A stretch of 64,000 bases of DNA, from contig ONZQ02000017.1 of the NCBI GenBank assembly GCA_900312665.1, positions 434,001-498,000 of the forward strand, in the 5' to 3' direction. The translations under genes and the position numbers were made by a program. Position 1 is the first letter of the stretch, and each line of letters begins with the position of its first letter. Positions 20,920 through 32,871 of the stretch are shown piece after piece. The notes under the pieces are model-generated. The model saw only the letters and a list, made by a program, of their open reading frames with translations. It searched no databases and had not been told where the DNA came from. The DNA is from Cephalotrichum gorgonifer. Lineage: Eukaryota > Ascomycota > Sordariomycetes > Microascales > Microascaceae.

Positions 20920-21901
20920 AGTCGTTCATACCCTAAATCACCCTCCAACCACCTCCTTCTTAATATAAATCCGGTTAGCCGCTGTCTCCGTCTGCAGGAG
21001 GCGAGGGCTGAAGGGGCTCGAATGGGAATGTGAACAAGACTGACCGCAGCCATTGCTTCGTGAGTGAAGAGAGATGCCGCATGAGATATCAGATATCGAT
21101 CATCCTCGGTTGAGGGGGAGAACCCATAAGAATAAATGTATACTCAGTATGTTTTCCGCGCTCCTAACCAACATATGAAGGACCTCCCGAATTACGGTTG
21201 ACGCACCAAGACGACCCTCGCCCTTCCTCGTGCGCTGTCCAACATACATCTGCTGCAGGCCCCCTTCGTCCAAGTAGCCGGCGTTCCCAGCAGCCTGCCA
21301 CCTCGTACCTCCTCTAATCTAACCCTCAGATATTTAGGTTGTTGCCTTCCTTGAATACACACACGTCGCCCGACAGATATGGCGGGAGGAGGACATGAAA
21401 AAGCGGGTACCACCATAGACACCCTTCGACTCACCCATTCTACCTATATTAAGAAGGAATCGGCGTTCTCGCGGGGCCGGCCTTAGTAAAGTTCAAAAAA
21501 GTAGCTTGGTGGTGTTTTGCTTTCATTAGTACTGAGGCTAGGAGGGAGCGACAATATACTTGTACGCAAGCTACGATACTACAAAACACGGCCACATGCC
21601 GAAAACGAGTGGCCGAGGAGCCACGGAGGTTATCCTGTGGCGTCCGGGGTATCCGCGTTCATGTCAGTTTTAACCTTTCCCCTCCCCCTAACGCGCGTCA
21701 TGTATCTACTCGGGCGAAGGGGGGGTAGGGGAGGTGAGGTGGAAGGGGGACTATCCAATAGATTGCCCCTAGATAATTGTAGCTTTGCATAGCTTGAGAA
21801 AGCTTGATTGTATGGTTTTGTTTTGACTTTCTTTACTTCTTTTGGCGTCTGGAACCAGCCGGTTGGACTGAGCAGTCCCCGACCCGGTTGCACATGTACG
21901 G

Positions 21902-21909
21902 TGACGTCA
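21902..21909 (+). promoter_or_regulatory. perfect CRE (TGACGTCA)
   Basis: Palindromic cAMP-response element, the consensus site of ATF/CREB bZIP proteins. It lies in the spacer leading to the bZIP gene at 25266, about 3.4 kb upstream of its start. Confidence 0.4.
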
Positions 21910-22372
21910 ATGGCCGGTGGTATTTCCGGGGTGGCCGAACTTGCACGTTTGAGTCCCCCTGACGACAGACAGGCAATTTCTGGTTCCACGATCTGGTAGG
22001 AATTACAAAGAGACAGCCGTCCTCAAGGTAGAACAACCTTTATTTTTTTTTTTAAAAAAAAAAGAAAAAGAAAAGAAGAATATGACCTGCTTAAAATACA
22101 ACCTCAGGAAGTCTTACACGCTTCCACCCCTCCATCCCTGGGTGGTAATGGAGAATCGATGCCCAGGACATTTACGAGTACGTAGTACATACCGATATCA
22201 ACCTGGCGATGATTGGAATCCGGTTGAATCGGCGAACCCAGTTTCCCCTACTTCGTTGAACGAGTATTAATAATTCCCATCTCGTCCAAGTTTGAAGTAC
22301 ACCCCAAGACGAGTAGCTAGGGGGGTCGCAACGGATAAGGGCTTGCATGGCCGCAAGGGCACCCCCGGTCAA

Positions 22373-22380
22373 TGACGTCA
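22373..22380 (+). promoter_or_regulatory. perfect CRE (AATGACGTCATT context)
   Basis: The CRE octamer is extended to a 12-base palindrome by its flanks. It lies 2.9 kb upstream of the ATF/CREB-type bZIP gene and within 500 bp of a second perfect CRE. Autoregulation is an inference. Confidence 0.45.
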
Positions 22381-24780
22381 TTGTCCTGGCTAGTCCACCC
22401 CCTCCAAGCTGTTCCCCCCCCTCACTTCGCCGCAAAAGGGAAAGTAGCTCGATACTCGCACGCCCTGTTGTATCTGCGATCGAATATCCATCGTGGTGAT
22501 CACTGATGGGGCGGCTCCCCGCCCAATATTCACAACTCTCGAGAGACCGAAGCCGCGGCCCATACCTTGCATGCCCGCTACACGCTAAGCCTGAAGAATA
22601 AAATGGGGTCGGGATCGACAGCGGAGTTTCGGCACCAGGGGAGGACCACCCCCTTCATAGCTCCCATTCCTCTGATTTTTTCCCCTCCACCTCTGCGATG
22701 GCGATCGCTCTGGAGCTGCAGTCGGACTGCATGGCGGTGGTCAGTCACCCTTAGCCTGCTTGCGACGACCACGTGCGCAAGCGAGAGAGAGCTGCTTGAT
22801 TACCCACTCACCTCGTGGTATCCGTGTGACTCTTGCCGGCGGCCGGCGAAAGTAGGAGCTATGGATTGGATGGCGTCTTTATGGTATTAGTTCGGGAACT
22901 CTAAAAGGGCGCGAGACCACCCCCTATGTTGAAGGAAGTACCATACTCGTAGCTACCTAGCTACTCGTGGGCATTTCGGATCATCTACTCCGTCGCCATG
23001 GAACACGTGCGAAGTACCTCCAGTGTACTCATTTAGCGCTGCCCTCCCACTCCTCCCCTCTAGTGAGGTTTCCTGCGCACTCCCCGCAGCCCCGCCTCAT
23101 GGCAGGTACACCGGGTTGACCTCTCCCAATGGGAAGCCTCTCACAATCATATCATGTTATCTCGCACTCTGCTGGCGACTGACAGCCGACACCGCTCGTC
23201 AGGCAAGTACACCGCGGGATGCTCGTCCCCTCCTCCTTCCCTTGCAACTGGGTCCCACCCCACTCACTACCTAACCATGCCCTTTTTAATAATACCGGTA
23301 ATCAGGAAACAGCGCTCCCCGTCCCTTCCCCAAGCATGCGGAAAGCTTATCCCAGGCTGCCGTCCCACGTGTTTTTGCACCCCTTCAGCTCGTTTCAACT
23401 GCGAGTACTTGTACACTCCTTGCTTCTCTTTCCTTCCGGTGTAAACGGTCCGGGTGATGCGCCTCTCCCACCAGCATGCCGCCCATTCCAGCGTCGACGC
23501 TGGGACAGAGCACATGACGGGCAGCTAACCATAGCAAATACTATTGCTATTCTGGACTAGGCAAAAGCTGCAAAACGGGCGCGAGCGGTCTAGATCTCCA
23601 AAGCCCCCCCCCAAAAAAGGACCCATCTACCCGGAAGGCGCAATCCGGGTCTAGTCTGTTTACTGGTAGGCCAGCGTACAAGTAGCAACAACGAGCGGCA
23701 AGCGCCTCGATCGCCCCTATCGTACGTGCCGATTGAGAAGAGCTACTAGTTCATAATACCCACCCAATGCAGCTGCAACGCACCCAGGCCTTACTATCCC
23801 ATACCAGTACGAATAGTTGTTCCCCATGGCGGCGCCATCAAATGTCTAATATTGCCCTAAACCCGCCCCACGGACTCTCCGATCCACTCACCGGGCCTAC
23901 TACTACCCTAGCGCCCTAGCGCCGGCCAAGACAGGCTGCGTCTGCATGCATCCTGCTGTTCGACTCCTCCCCTCCTTCCACTCGTACGAGAACCTGTCAA
24001 CGGACGACTTACTGCTCGTACCCGTACCCATACGAGTACATGCAGGCTCGGCTCCTCGAACTTTCCCGCTAGTTCCATCTCGCCCACCACCACGGTTCTT
24101 TGTAGCCCGCGGACGACTTCAAAAGCAATGATTGCGAGCACAAAGGTACCTGCGAAGACTGCCTGCTCAAACTTTAAAACCTGCCCAAAGTCCTTTGATC
24201 GCCCTCTCCGCTACACCCATTGAGATACCTAGCCCCTACCTCTTACACCATCTTTCATCATCCATCCCCCCTTCCAAGGCGGCTCCAGAACACCACTTCC
24301 CCGAGGTTGAGACAGATTGATCGACAATATCGAGCGTCTAAACTTGGGATCCTAAGCCAGGTCTTAAAATACCGTTCCGCAGAAAAAGGCAGCCCACCCC
24401 CGGCCAAGACTTGCCCGGCTGCTTTCCCAGGCACGACGGTTCCCGACTCTCGACTTTTTTTTTTTTTTACCAACAACTCGTACATCGATCAGTTGGATTT
24501 TGAAACTCGAGTTATCCATCAGCAAATTGCCGAGCAGCGCCACACCCGCCGCCGCCATCTGCGAAACATTTATCGTCCTGTGCGGGCCCTCCGCTAATGA
24601 GCTCACCTGTGGACGAACAAAACCGAATCTCGCCAGGATCATCCTCACGCTGAACACCAACACATCAACCGACCAAATCAACAGGGCGACAACCTCCCGC
24701 CACATTTCGAGTTACGAGTACGTCCCGGATTATTATCTTGTTTCGATACTGATATCGATATACCGATACCGATAACTAGA

Positions 24781-24807
24781 GTACGGTACTGAGTACGAGT
24801 ACCGTAC
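24781..24807. repeat. perfect inverted repeat, 10-bp arms with 7-nt loop
   Basis: GTACGGTACT at 24781-24790 is the reverse complement of AGTACCGTAC at 24798-24807, with GAGTACG between. It sits about 460 bp upstream of the bZIP start, next to clusters of GATATCGATATAC-type palindromic sequence. Could be a protein-binding site or a hairpin in a 5' UTR. Confidence 0.7.
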
Positions 24808-25265
24808 CTCTCCGAACCTACACCTATACCCACACCCCACAGCCACACAGTTCCCATCTTCGAGTGGGTCCATCTGACCTCATCGCCGTCTCCCGCCTGG
24901 AGCTTGGACATTGGAGTGACGTTGCCCCACCATTTATTTGCCCCACCAACTCTCCCCCTTCCAAGTCCGCATGCCGATCAATCTTGCCTGTGGAAACGCG
25001 TGGTTACAAGATTCCCCGTCAGAGCACTTGTACACTCTCCCCTAACGAAGGCTGTACGGTACGGAGTAGGGCGGTCACTACGTAATCGGGGCCAGCACCA
25101 TAGTATAAGGAAGGAAAGGGCGGAAGTCGATCTTGGTTCAACCTGGAAAATCCAAGGGGGGAGCTTATACTGTAATTCCCCACCACCCACTTACGCACAC
25201 CCGCCAACCACACACCCCCCCCGGCCCGACTGCACGCCGAGACAACTCTTATATATCACGGAGCA

Positions 25266-26156
25266 ATGGCCACCATGTCACAGCAGTTCTTTGACGATTT
25301 CCTCCCCATTGGCGCATCCTGCAACACAAACCAACACACCGACACATTCGATCAGTATTACACAAACGCAAACACAAACGCGGACGAAGACGCCGACGCC
25401 GATAACACCGGCGTCCTACAGAATCTTGTGTCTAGCCAGGTACCGTGGAGCACCGCACCTACCAATACAGCCACAACCTCGACCACAATCACAACTACAA
25501 CCACACCTACAGCCACAGCCACAACCACAATGCCGCGCAACAGCAACGGCGCAATTGAAGTACCCGCCCAAGACGACCCGTCAAGCTGGAATGAAAAGTC
25601 GCTGAGCCCGACAAGGAGATCGTCGACCCGAACGCCCTCCATTAGCTCGTCACATAAGTCGTCGATCAGTAGGGCGAGCGTGTCAAGCAAGTCCTCGGCG
25701 CCGTCGGCGGATGACTCGACGTCGAAACGAAGGACGCGCTCCACCGGCAGCGGCAGCGGCAGCGGCAACAACTACAGCAACCACAACAAGCGCGACAAGT
25801 TCCTAGAGCGGAACCGGGTCGCCGCTAGCAAGTGCAGACAGAGGAAGAAGGAGTGGGTCAGCGGGCTCGAGGAGGCGAAGAACGGGCTCGAGGCCCAGAA
25901 CTCTCACTTGCAGATGGAGCTCAACGGGCTGCTCGGCGAGGTGAGCCGGATGAAGAACCAGATCATGGCCCACGCGAGCTGCCACGATCCCAACATCGAC
26001 AAGTGGATCGACAACGAGGCGAGGAGGTTCGTCCAGGGGCCCGAGGTCGCCGAGTACGCCGGCGCTGCTGCGGTCGGATACGACTCCTTCGCCGGCCCGG
26101 GCGCCGCGCCGCCATTCCCTCCCATGGGCTACCAGGGCTTCGATGAAGGTGTGTGA
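25266..26156 (+). CDS. ATF/CREB-type bZIP transcription factor
   Basis: Nuclear DNA-binding regulator of 296 residues, single exon. The first ATG (25266) is followed nine bases later by a second in stronger context (CCACCATG), so either may be used. The N-terminal half is Thr/Ser/Asn-rich low complexity. The basic region KRDKFLERNRVAASKCRQRK lies around residues 175-195, with the Asn and Arg contacts of CREB-class proteins. It runs into a leucine zipper to about residue 240 (LEEAKNGLEAQNSHLQMEL and onwards). The HASCHDPNIDKWIDNEARRFV block after the zipper resembles fungal AtfA/AtfB-like proteins, which act downstream of the Hog1/Sty1 stress MAP kinase. Two perfect CREs lie in its long upstream region. 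Confidence 0.88.
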   Translation: MATMSQQFFDDFLPIGASCNTNQHTDTFDQYYTNANTNADEDADADNTGVLQNLVSSQVPWSTAPTNTATTSTTITTTTTPTATATTTMPRNSNGAIEVPAQDDPSSWNEKSLSPTRRSSTRTPSISSSHKSSISRASVSSKSSAPSADDSTSKRRTRSTGSGSGSGNNYSNHNKRDKFLERNRVAASKCRQRKKEWVSGLEEAKNGLEAQNSHLQMELNGLLGEVSRMKNQIMAHASCHDPNIDKWIDNEARRFVQGPEVAEYAGAAAVGYDSFAGPGAAPPFPPMGYQGFDEGV

Positions 26157-27706
26157 CGCTCTTCTCTCTTCCCAGCGTCTCCTACTATATATTTCCCAAT
26201 CCCGGGGTTGCAACTATGGGCCATTGGCTACCGGCCACGCTGGCTTCGGAACCTTTTTTTTCAGCCCTTTCTATCTGCGGAGATGGACCGGCGGAGTCAG
26301 TTAGTTGCTTACTTTCCTCTGCATTAGGCACGACGAGACTGTCACCAGCCGAAACTATCATGTCCGAAATGCCTGGGCATCTGGACGATGCGGAGCGGAC
26401 GAGGATGTGCATGAGGCATCCCGAGGCCGTGAGCGGTTGAAACAACAAGGCGGACCTTTTCTTTTTCTTCTCTCTTTGGTTTCGAAAAGCAGTATATGAA
26501 TGGCGATTTGTACATGGCTACTGACTGGGCTAGGCGGGGGTTTGGATTGATCATCTTGGGTCTGGGTTTCTTCACCAGCTGGCGTGTACTATGGGCGGCG
26601 TTCTTCTTTAATTTTTCCTCGCTTTTTTTTTCTTTTGGGTTGGCCCAAATTTCAATATGTGTTATGAATCTGAGAGCAGGCGGGAAGTTGGCTTCCTACA
26701 ATGTCTTTCTTTCGTCCCTTTTCCCGTTTCTCTTCTCTGTCATTTCGTTCTCCTACCTTCTTTCTATTCTTATTTTGTTCGGAGTTGGGACTCGTCTTTC
26801 CTGCCGCGGGAATGTCCACCTTGGATCAAGGGTGAAAGGAATAAACACAAAAACCGCGCTTTCGTTTCCTCGGGAGGCGTAGGCGCCGAAAAGTGAGGGG
26901 AGAGGGGAGAGAAGGGGAGAGCGTATAATTATGGACCACACTCTCCTCGGCTAGGTCTTTTATCTGGGCTTCTGGAATAATTGGTTCTTCGGGATTAGGA
27001 TGGGGTTACGGGAGGGGGACCGACGGGCTGAATATGAAGAATGAACGGAAGGGAAAAGCTAGGGTTGGCGGTACCGAACTGGGATCAAATTTTATCACGA
27101 AGTTTTTTTTCGGCATTGGAGTTGAGAACGGGGATCAGGGAGGGCCAGAGGCCAGGTAGGGAGGGATGGATGGGGGGCTATAGGAACTTGAAATTTGGTG
27201 CTGGAACTGGGGAATATTGGTACTGGACCGGACCGGCACGGGGAAGGAAGGCCCTTTGTAGATCCTACATAGCAGTCAATCAATATATGGCTATAAATTG
27301 TATTATGTGATAGGCTAGACGGGGCAGATCACTTGGACTTGAATTGGCTGGCTCGATTTGAGTCTTGACTCGACTCGACTTGACTTCTTGACTTGGTGAG
27401 ATATAAGCTGGGGACCTGTGACTTCACCTGAGCAGGTGAGAGGCGCCGAAGATAAGGTAGACGAGCGCCTGCGGGTTAGAAAGGACGCCACACACGACGT
27501 CCTGGTCCTTGTCTTATACCCCAGAACATTCCCCGCCGTTCCAACACAGTCGACAACTGGCACCAAATCAATAAAACTTCTTTCATTCAAGGTCCCCTAA
27601 ACCCGCTTCAAGGCCTCACGGCCCCCAGCCCTTGCTATAAAGCTAAGCCCGCCACCGACCCCCCCTTTTCTCTGTCCCGCATCCCCCCTTTACACCCTCC
27701 TCACCC
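26157..27706. other. convergent spacer bZIP / CAND1
   Basis: About 1.55 kb between facing stop codons. It is T-rich after 26440, consistent with a long 3' UTR for the bZIP gene. Short tandem GACTC/GACTT units occur near 27360-27395. A hydrophobic plus-strand frame at 26496-26882 comes from the T-rich sequence and is not convincing as a gene. Confidence 0.45.
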
Positions 27707-30700
27707 TCACCTCCTCACCTCCTTCCCCTCCTCCTTCAAAGCCTTCAGCTGCGGTCCAAAGTCCTTAACAACCCACTCCCAATACGCCACCCACCCGGCC
27801 CCCACCCCAGCCGAAACCTTGTCCTGCCCCGCCACGCCCGCAGTAGCCGCCGCCGGCGCCCCCCCCGCACCCGCGACCCCGCCGCCGACCTTCTCCTGGA
27901 GCAGCACCGTGACCCTCAGCACGCTCTTCGTCGACTCGGCGTGCTTCTCCACCTCCTGCTTCACCGCCGTGTCCTTCAGCTTGGTCGAGAGCACCGCGCG
28001 GTACGCCTCCGCGATGGAGTCCAGCCTGCGGAGCGTCTCCTCGCGGTCGATGACCGCGAGCTTGGCCACCATGAGGTTGCACAGCGCTCGGATGTCGTTC
28101 TCGTCGCGGAGCCCCGCCACGACCCGGTCGTGGAACGAGATGGTGTTTATGCGAGGGAAGACCGTCTCCATCAGCGCGTACAGGGTTTCGTAGGCGCTCT
28201 GTCGTGGGAGGTTAGCATGTAGTTGCAAGAGAGCGAGTAGTAGGAGGGGTAGGCGGAGTTGAAGAAGGAGGGAAGGGAGTAGGAGGGAGTATGAGATAGC
28301 AAGTAGAGAAAAGGGGGAAACTAGAAAAAGAACAGTGCAACGTCGGGACCCCGTAGGAAAACCAAAACGAGCGCAGAGGACACTACTAACCTTCCGGACC
28401 TCCAACCCATCGTCCACCTTGTGCTTGAACGGCCCCATCATCACCTCCCGGATCAACTCCGGCTTGATCACCGACTCGCTCAGCACGAACGGCATCAGGC
28501 TGCCGATATGCGGCAGTATCATGTCCGGCTTGTTGTGCGCCGCCGAGTTCAGCGTCGTCATCGCCAGCCGCCGGATCTCCATGTCCTCGTCCTGCAGCAT
28601 CGTGTACAGCATGTCCACCAGCACGTTCCTCAGGATCCCGTCGAACGCCTCGTCCCCGTCCGGGAGCGTGTAGCGCAGCGCCTGCACCGCCATGGCCCGC
28701 AGCGAGGGGGACCTGTCCTTGAGGAGCGCCTGCAGCCGCGGCGTGAACCTGCCCTGGTCGAGGATCACCAGCCGCCCGATACACTCCGAGCACGCCACCC
28801 TGTTGTCCGCCTGCGCCGATGCCTCCAGGATCCGGTCCCAGATGGTGTCCACGTACGGCTCGATCTCCCCCGACAGCGTCGAGAGCTGCTGGGTGATCTC
28901 CTTGATCGACTGCACCAGGAGGTACTGCGTGTTGCCCGCCTGCGACATCAGCGGCAGGATGACCGGCAGGTACTTCCCCACGTTGGTTGACCCCGCACGG
29001 CCCAGCGCCACCGCCGCCGCGCGCGACACCTTGTCCGGCTCGTCCCGGAACTGCTCGAGGAACAGCCTCGGCGGCAGCGTCGACTCCGGCCCGAGCCGCA
29101 TCCCCGCCTCACCGAGCACCGCCAGCGCAAGACTGACCCTGTTGTCGTCGCGGTTCTTCGCCCCCGTCTCGAGCTCCTTGGTGAAGTCCTGCAGCGAGAC
29201 GCCCGTGGTGTCGCCGCCCGACACGAGCAGGGTCCCTATGACCTGCCCGAGGACAGTCGGGTCCCCCTGCACCCCGACGTTCTGGAGGAGCCCGCGCATG
29301 AGGTCCTTGCCGTTCCCGCTCTTCCCGACCTCCGTGACGAAGAACAGGAGCGGCTCGATCACGATGGTCGGCGAGCCGTCCTTTATGAACTTGCAGATGA
29401 CCTTGGTGAGCTCAGGCTTCAGCACCAGCTCCGGCTGCTCCTCCGCCACGACTCCGAGAATCGCGAGCGCGGGTCCCATGAGGTAGGCGTCATTAGCGTC
29501 GATCACGGGAAGTAGGCTCGCCACCAGGTTCTGCACCGTGGCCGTGTCGAGCTGCCCCTTGCACGCGGGCGCCACGACGAGGTGTTTCAGGGCCTGGATG
29601 CTGGCGCCACGGAGACTCCGGTTGGCCTTCCGAAGATGCGAGGAGAGCTCTTGCACCACCTCCTGGGTCCAAGCGGCATCAAACGTGGCGCTGCTCGTGT
29701 TGAATGCCGCGACGCTGTCGATTGCTCTGCACGCTGCCAGCCGCGTCGTCTCGTTCTTCACGCGCGCCAACAACACCGCGAGGGCCTCCTTCCGGGCGCT
29801 GTCCGAGATCAGAGAGGCGCCATCGGCACTAGAGGTCCGCGAGAGCAGGGTCCCCAGCCCGTGGATAGCACGCTGGCGAACCTCAGCATCGACGTTGGAC
29901 GCGTTGGCCCTCTCCATAAGGACATCAAACAGCTTCTGCAGCTCACCCTTGAACTTCTGGGCCGTGTGTCGCGACCTAGGCGGGGTGATGGTCTTAACAA
30001 GCTCCTCCGCGGTCCGGATCGCCTCGCTCGATATCTTGTAGAACTTGTCGTCCACGGCCCTGATGACGCCTGTCACGATATTGGATAGGTAGGGGTGTAG
30101 GGTGCTGGACGAGTGCGTCTTGGATATGTCGCTGATGAGTCGCAGGGTCGCGAGCCGCAGAGTCGTCGGCGTGGCCGATGCGTTGCCCCCCGAGAGCGCG
30201 AGAGAGGACGATCCCCCGCCAGCCGAACTCTGAAGGCAGGCCATCACGGGGCCCCAGATACCTGGGAAGAACTCGCCGAGGCCGCCGCGCTGAGAGTTGA
30301 CAATGTCGTCGAGGAGGTTGATGACGGCCTGTTTCGTAGGCACAAGCTTCCCCTTAAGGAGCTTCACGGACGCCTTGACAATGGATGGGGAAAGCCTGGC
30401 AAGGTCCGCATGAGGGCCCTCCGGGGGAGCCTTCTCCTGAATAGGGGAGCCGATGCCCGCAATGGATGCCAGCAACGTGCTTCCCGCCGCTCCGCCGACG
30501 CTGCTCTGCCTCCTTCGCTTACGGTTAGTTGGAAGAGCACTGTGGATCTCGGGCTCCAGGTCCTCCGACGAGGCCTGTGTAATCGTTCCCTCTCCCGTCT
30601 TCCTCACCAGGAGAGAGAGGACAGACAGCACTTCCAGCCGGACGTTCTCCTCCCTCTCCTCGAATCGTTTCACGAGGAGCGGCCCAGCCTTCTGGTAGAG

Positions 30701-32087
30701 AACGCCATTCTCGAGTAAATCACCACTTCCCCTCGTCGAGACAAGGGTGTAGAGGGCCTTTGCGGCTGATCGCCGCACCTTCCAGCTTGAGTCGTCGTCG
30801 TCATCATCAAAGCCGTCGTCAAGCTCGTCCTCATCATCCTCCTCCTCGTCCTCATCACTCTCCATCTCCTCGTCCTCATCATCCTCGTCAACGGCGTAGT
30901 TCGGGTCGTACTTGAGGAATCGTAGCGCGGCATCCATAGCCTCGTCGGTGTACTGCGCCATCTCCTGGGGACACGATGAGAGGAAGGCCTCCAGGGTTAT
31001 GAGCGCGGCTTCGTGGACCTCGTTAAACTCAGGCGACGCGTCGTCTCCCTCATCGATCTTGGCCAGCTGCGTATCAAGCTCCTCCTGGCTTAGGGCACCT
31101 AGGATGAAGGGGGCAAGCTGGGTCAGGTTCTGGCCGAATCTGCGAGGGATGTGCCGAGCCATGGAACCCATGACGGATATGTACAGTCTCCTAGTCAAGG
31201 GCGAGATCTTCGGGTTCTGTAGCGAAGCGGCCATGTGGCCGACGAGGGTTTGTAGGCCGTCATCCGAGATATAGACGGCCATGGTGGAGACGGCGGTAAC
31301 CGCTCGCTTCCTCATAACGGAGGACCCCTTCTCCGCCTCGAGAATTCCCAAAAGCGACTCCAGCATAGCCTCGGCCTCGGTAGTCTTCAGCAGGGGGCCG
31401 AAGCACCTTGCAACCTCAATCATGACGTCGACCGCCTCGGTACTCATATTCGTGTCCCCGTCGAGCATGTACCCGGGAGCCTGGGGGAGCTTGAGCTTGG
31501 GCTGCTCGGTGAGTAGCTGGTTCTGGCGGCCAGGCGCGACGAGTCGGGGTATAACGACTCGGCTAATGGCATCATATGCGGTCTGAACGCCGAGAGTGGG
31601 CACGGCGCCGGGGACGGGCCGGGGGAGGGCGATGATGACGGTGCGCAGCGCCACGCTGGGCAGGGAGTTGTCGACTGTGTTCTTAAGCTTCAGCGACGCA
31701 AGCTTGTCCAGCATGGGTGCGACGATGGAGGAGTGGACCTTCCCGACAAGAGGCCCTAGACTGCCGTTTTCAAGGTTCGAGTTAGCTCCAAAAGCATTAC
31801 TCTCCGGGCAGGCCGAGCCACGAAGCAGACCGGGCCCCAACCTACCACTTGACGGCAAGGTTCTGGACCTCGCCATTCTGGTCGTCAAGGGCCTTGATGA
31901 GGGCGTCGACGGTTCTAGCACCGACGTTGTACTCGTGGTGAAGGAAGTCCGGCTTGGCGATGGTAAGGACCTGGAAGAGGTCGTTGAGGGACATGAAGCG
32001 GAAGTCGGGGTCGGCATCTGTCATCTTCTGGAGGAGCTGCTGCACCGTGCCCGGCGACGGGTTGGCGGGGACGCCGGTGGCCGACAT
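27707..32087 (-). CDS. CAND1: CAND1/TIP120 homologue, cullin-associated NEDD8-dissociated protein
   Basis: HEAT-repeat exchange factor that binds un-neddylated cullin-RING ligases and swaps their substrate receptors. Exons 32087-31846, 31760-28391 and 28198-27707 give 1,367 residues, somewhat longer than the roughly 1,230 of animals. It starts MSATGVPANPSPGTVQQLLQKM, followed by FLHHEYNVGARTVDALIKAL and the CLGPLVGKV junction. HEAT-type helices cover the whole length. An acidic insert at about 30,800-30,900 (EDEEMESDEDEEEDDEDELD) is the usual CAND1 acidic loop, here enlarged. The C-terminal TIP120 domain shows FKHKVDDGLEVRK joined to SAYETLYALMETVFPRINT. The last intron (28390-28199) is 192 nt long and has no in-frame stop. 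A long Ala/Gly-rich tail segment precedes the end. Confidence 0.92.
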
Positions 32088-32871
32088 GGTGGGCGAGTTC
32101 GAACCTGTGTTAGCAGGTACGTATGTGCTCTCTAAGTGTAAGTCTATTGATCAATGTTTAGGATCAATAGAAAGAGCTGGGATGGCGAGGGCCGTGTTGG
32201 CTCGGAGTTGGTAAGCGCTCCGCCGCTGATGTCGCGTTGGGGGAACTTCACGGAATAGGCAGACGGCGGGAGAATATCAGAGTGGAAGAGACAGGAAAGA
32301 TCCCGGGGATTCTGCCTGGGGCGTTCTGAGACATAAAATAATGACAATGCTCAGTGGAAAGTATAAACAACGGTCACGGAGTGGGTATATCAGCACCATC
32401 CATGAATTCCGACGTGGTGGGGTTGATTGCCTAGAGGCACCTCGGACAATAAAGAGGAGCAAGGTGGGGTGCTCTGGTGGTGTGGTGGCACTTTACTCGG
32501 CCGCGAGCTGCGGAGACGGAGCTCCCACGGTGTATTCTCGGCTGATTAGACACCAGCTTATACGGATCCATCCTCACCTATTACCTACCAACCACGGGAG
32601 CACCTTCCTCGCATTGAAATTATCGTGTGCCGGAGGAGCTTGTTGACACAAGTCCAATCAAGAAAGTGGAGGGAGATGAAACGATGAGAAACTTCTCCAT
32701 TGAATCAAGATTAGCTCGCCTTCTCATGTAGCTCCTTAATGGTAGTACACTCCAATATCATACACCTCTCAAGTCGCTCTTTGTATACTCGTACATCGCA
32801 TATTAGTACTTGAGAGAGCCAAAGGACCAGACCAGCAAGATGCTTGCTCAAGATTCGGACGCCCAAATCCC
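32088..32871. other. spacer between CAND1 and SHG1 genes
   Basis: About 780 bp separating two minus-strand genes: promoter and 5' UTR of CAND1 plus the 3' UTR of the SHG1 gene. One TACTCGTA octamer lies at 32786-32793. No other gene is recognised. Confidence 0.45.

Larger units (their letters stand above)
20920..25265. other. long gene-free stretch upstream of the bZIP gene
   Basis: About 4.3 kb with no recognisable protein, rRNA or intact tRNA. It contains two perfect CRE octamers (21902-21909 and 22373-22380), a T/A hairpin-like run near 22042-22064, five TACGAGTA or TACTCGTA octamers (22173, 22944, 24031, 24713, 24794) and a perfect 10-bp inverted repeat at 24781-24807. Long upstream regions with many short frames are common for fungal stress regulators. 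Some of the right part is probably 5' UTR. Confidence 0.5.

Noticed and set aside
26496..26882. Hydrophobic 128-residue frame after the bZIP gene
   Set aside because: Hydrophobicity follows from T-rich 3' UTR-like DNA; no conserved motif and no plausible promoter.
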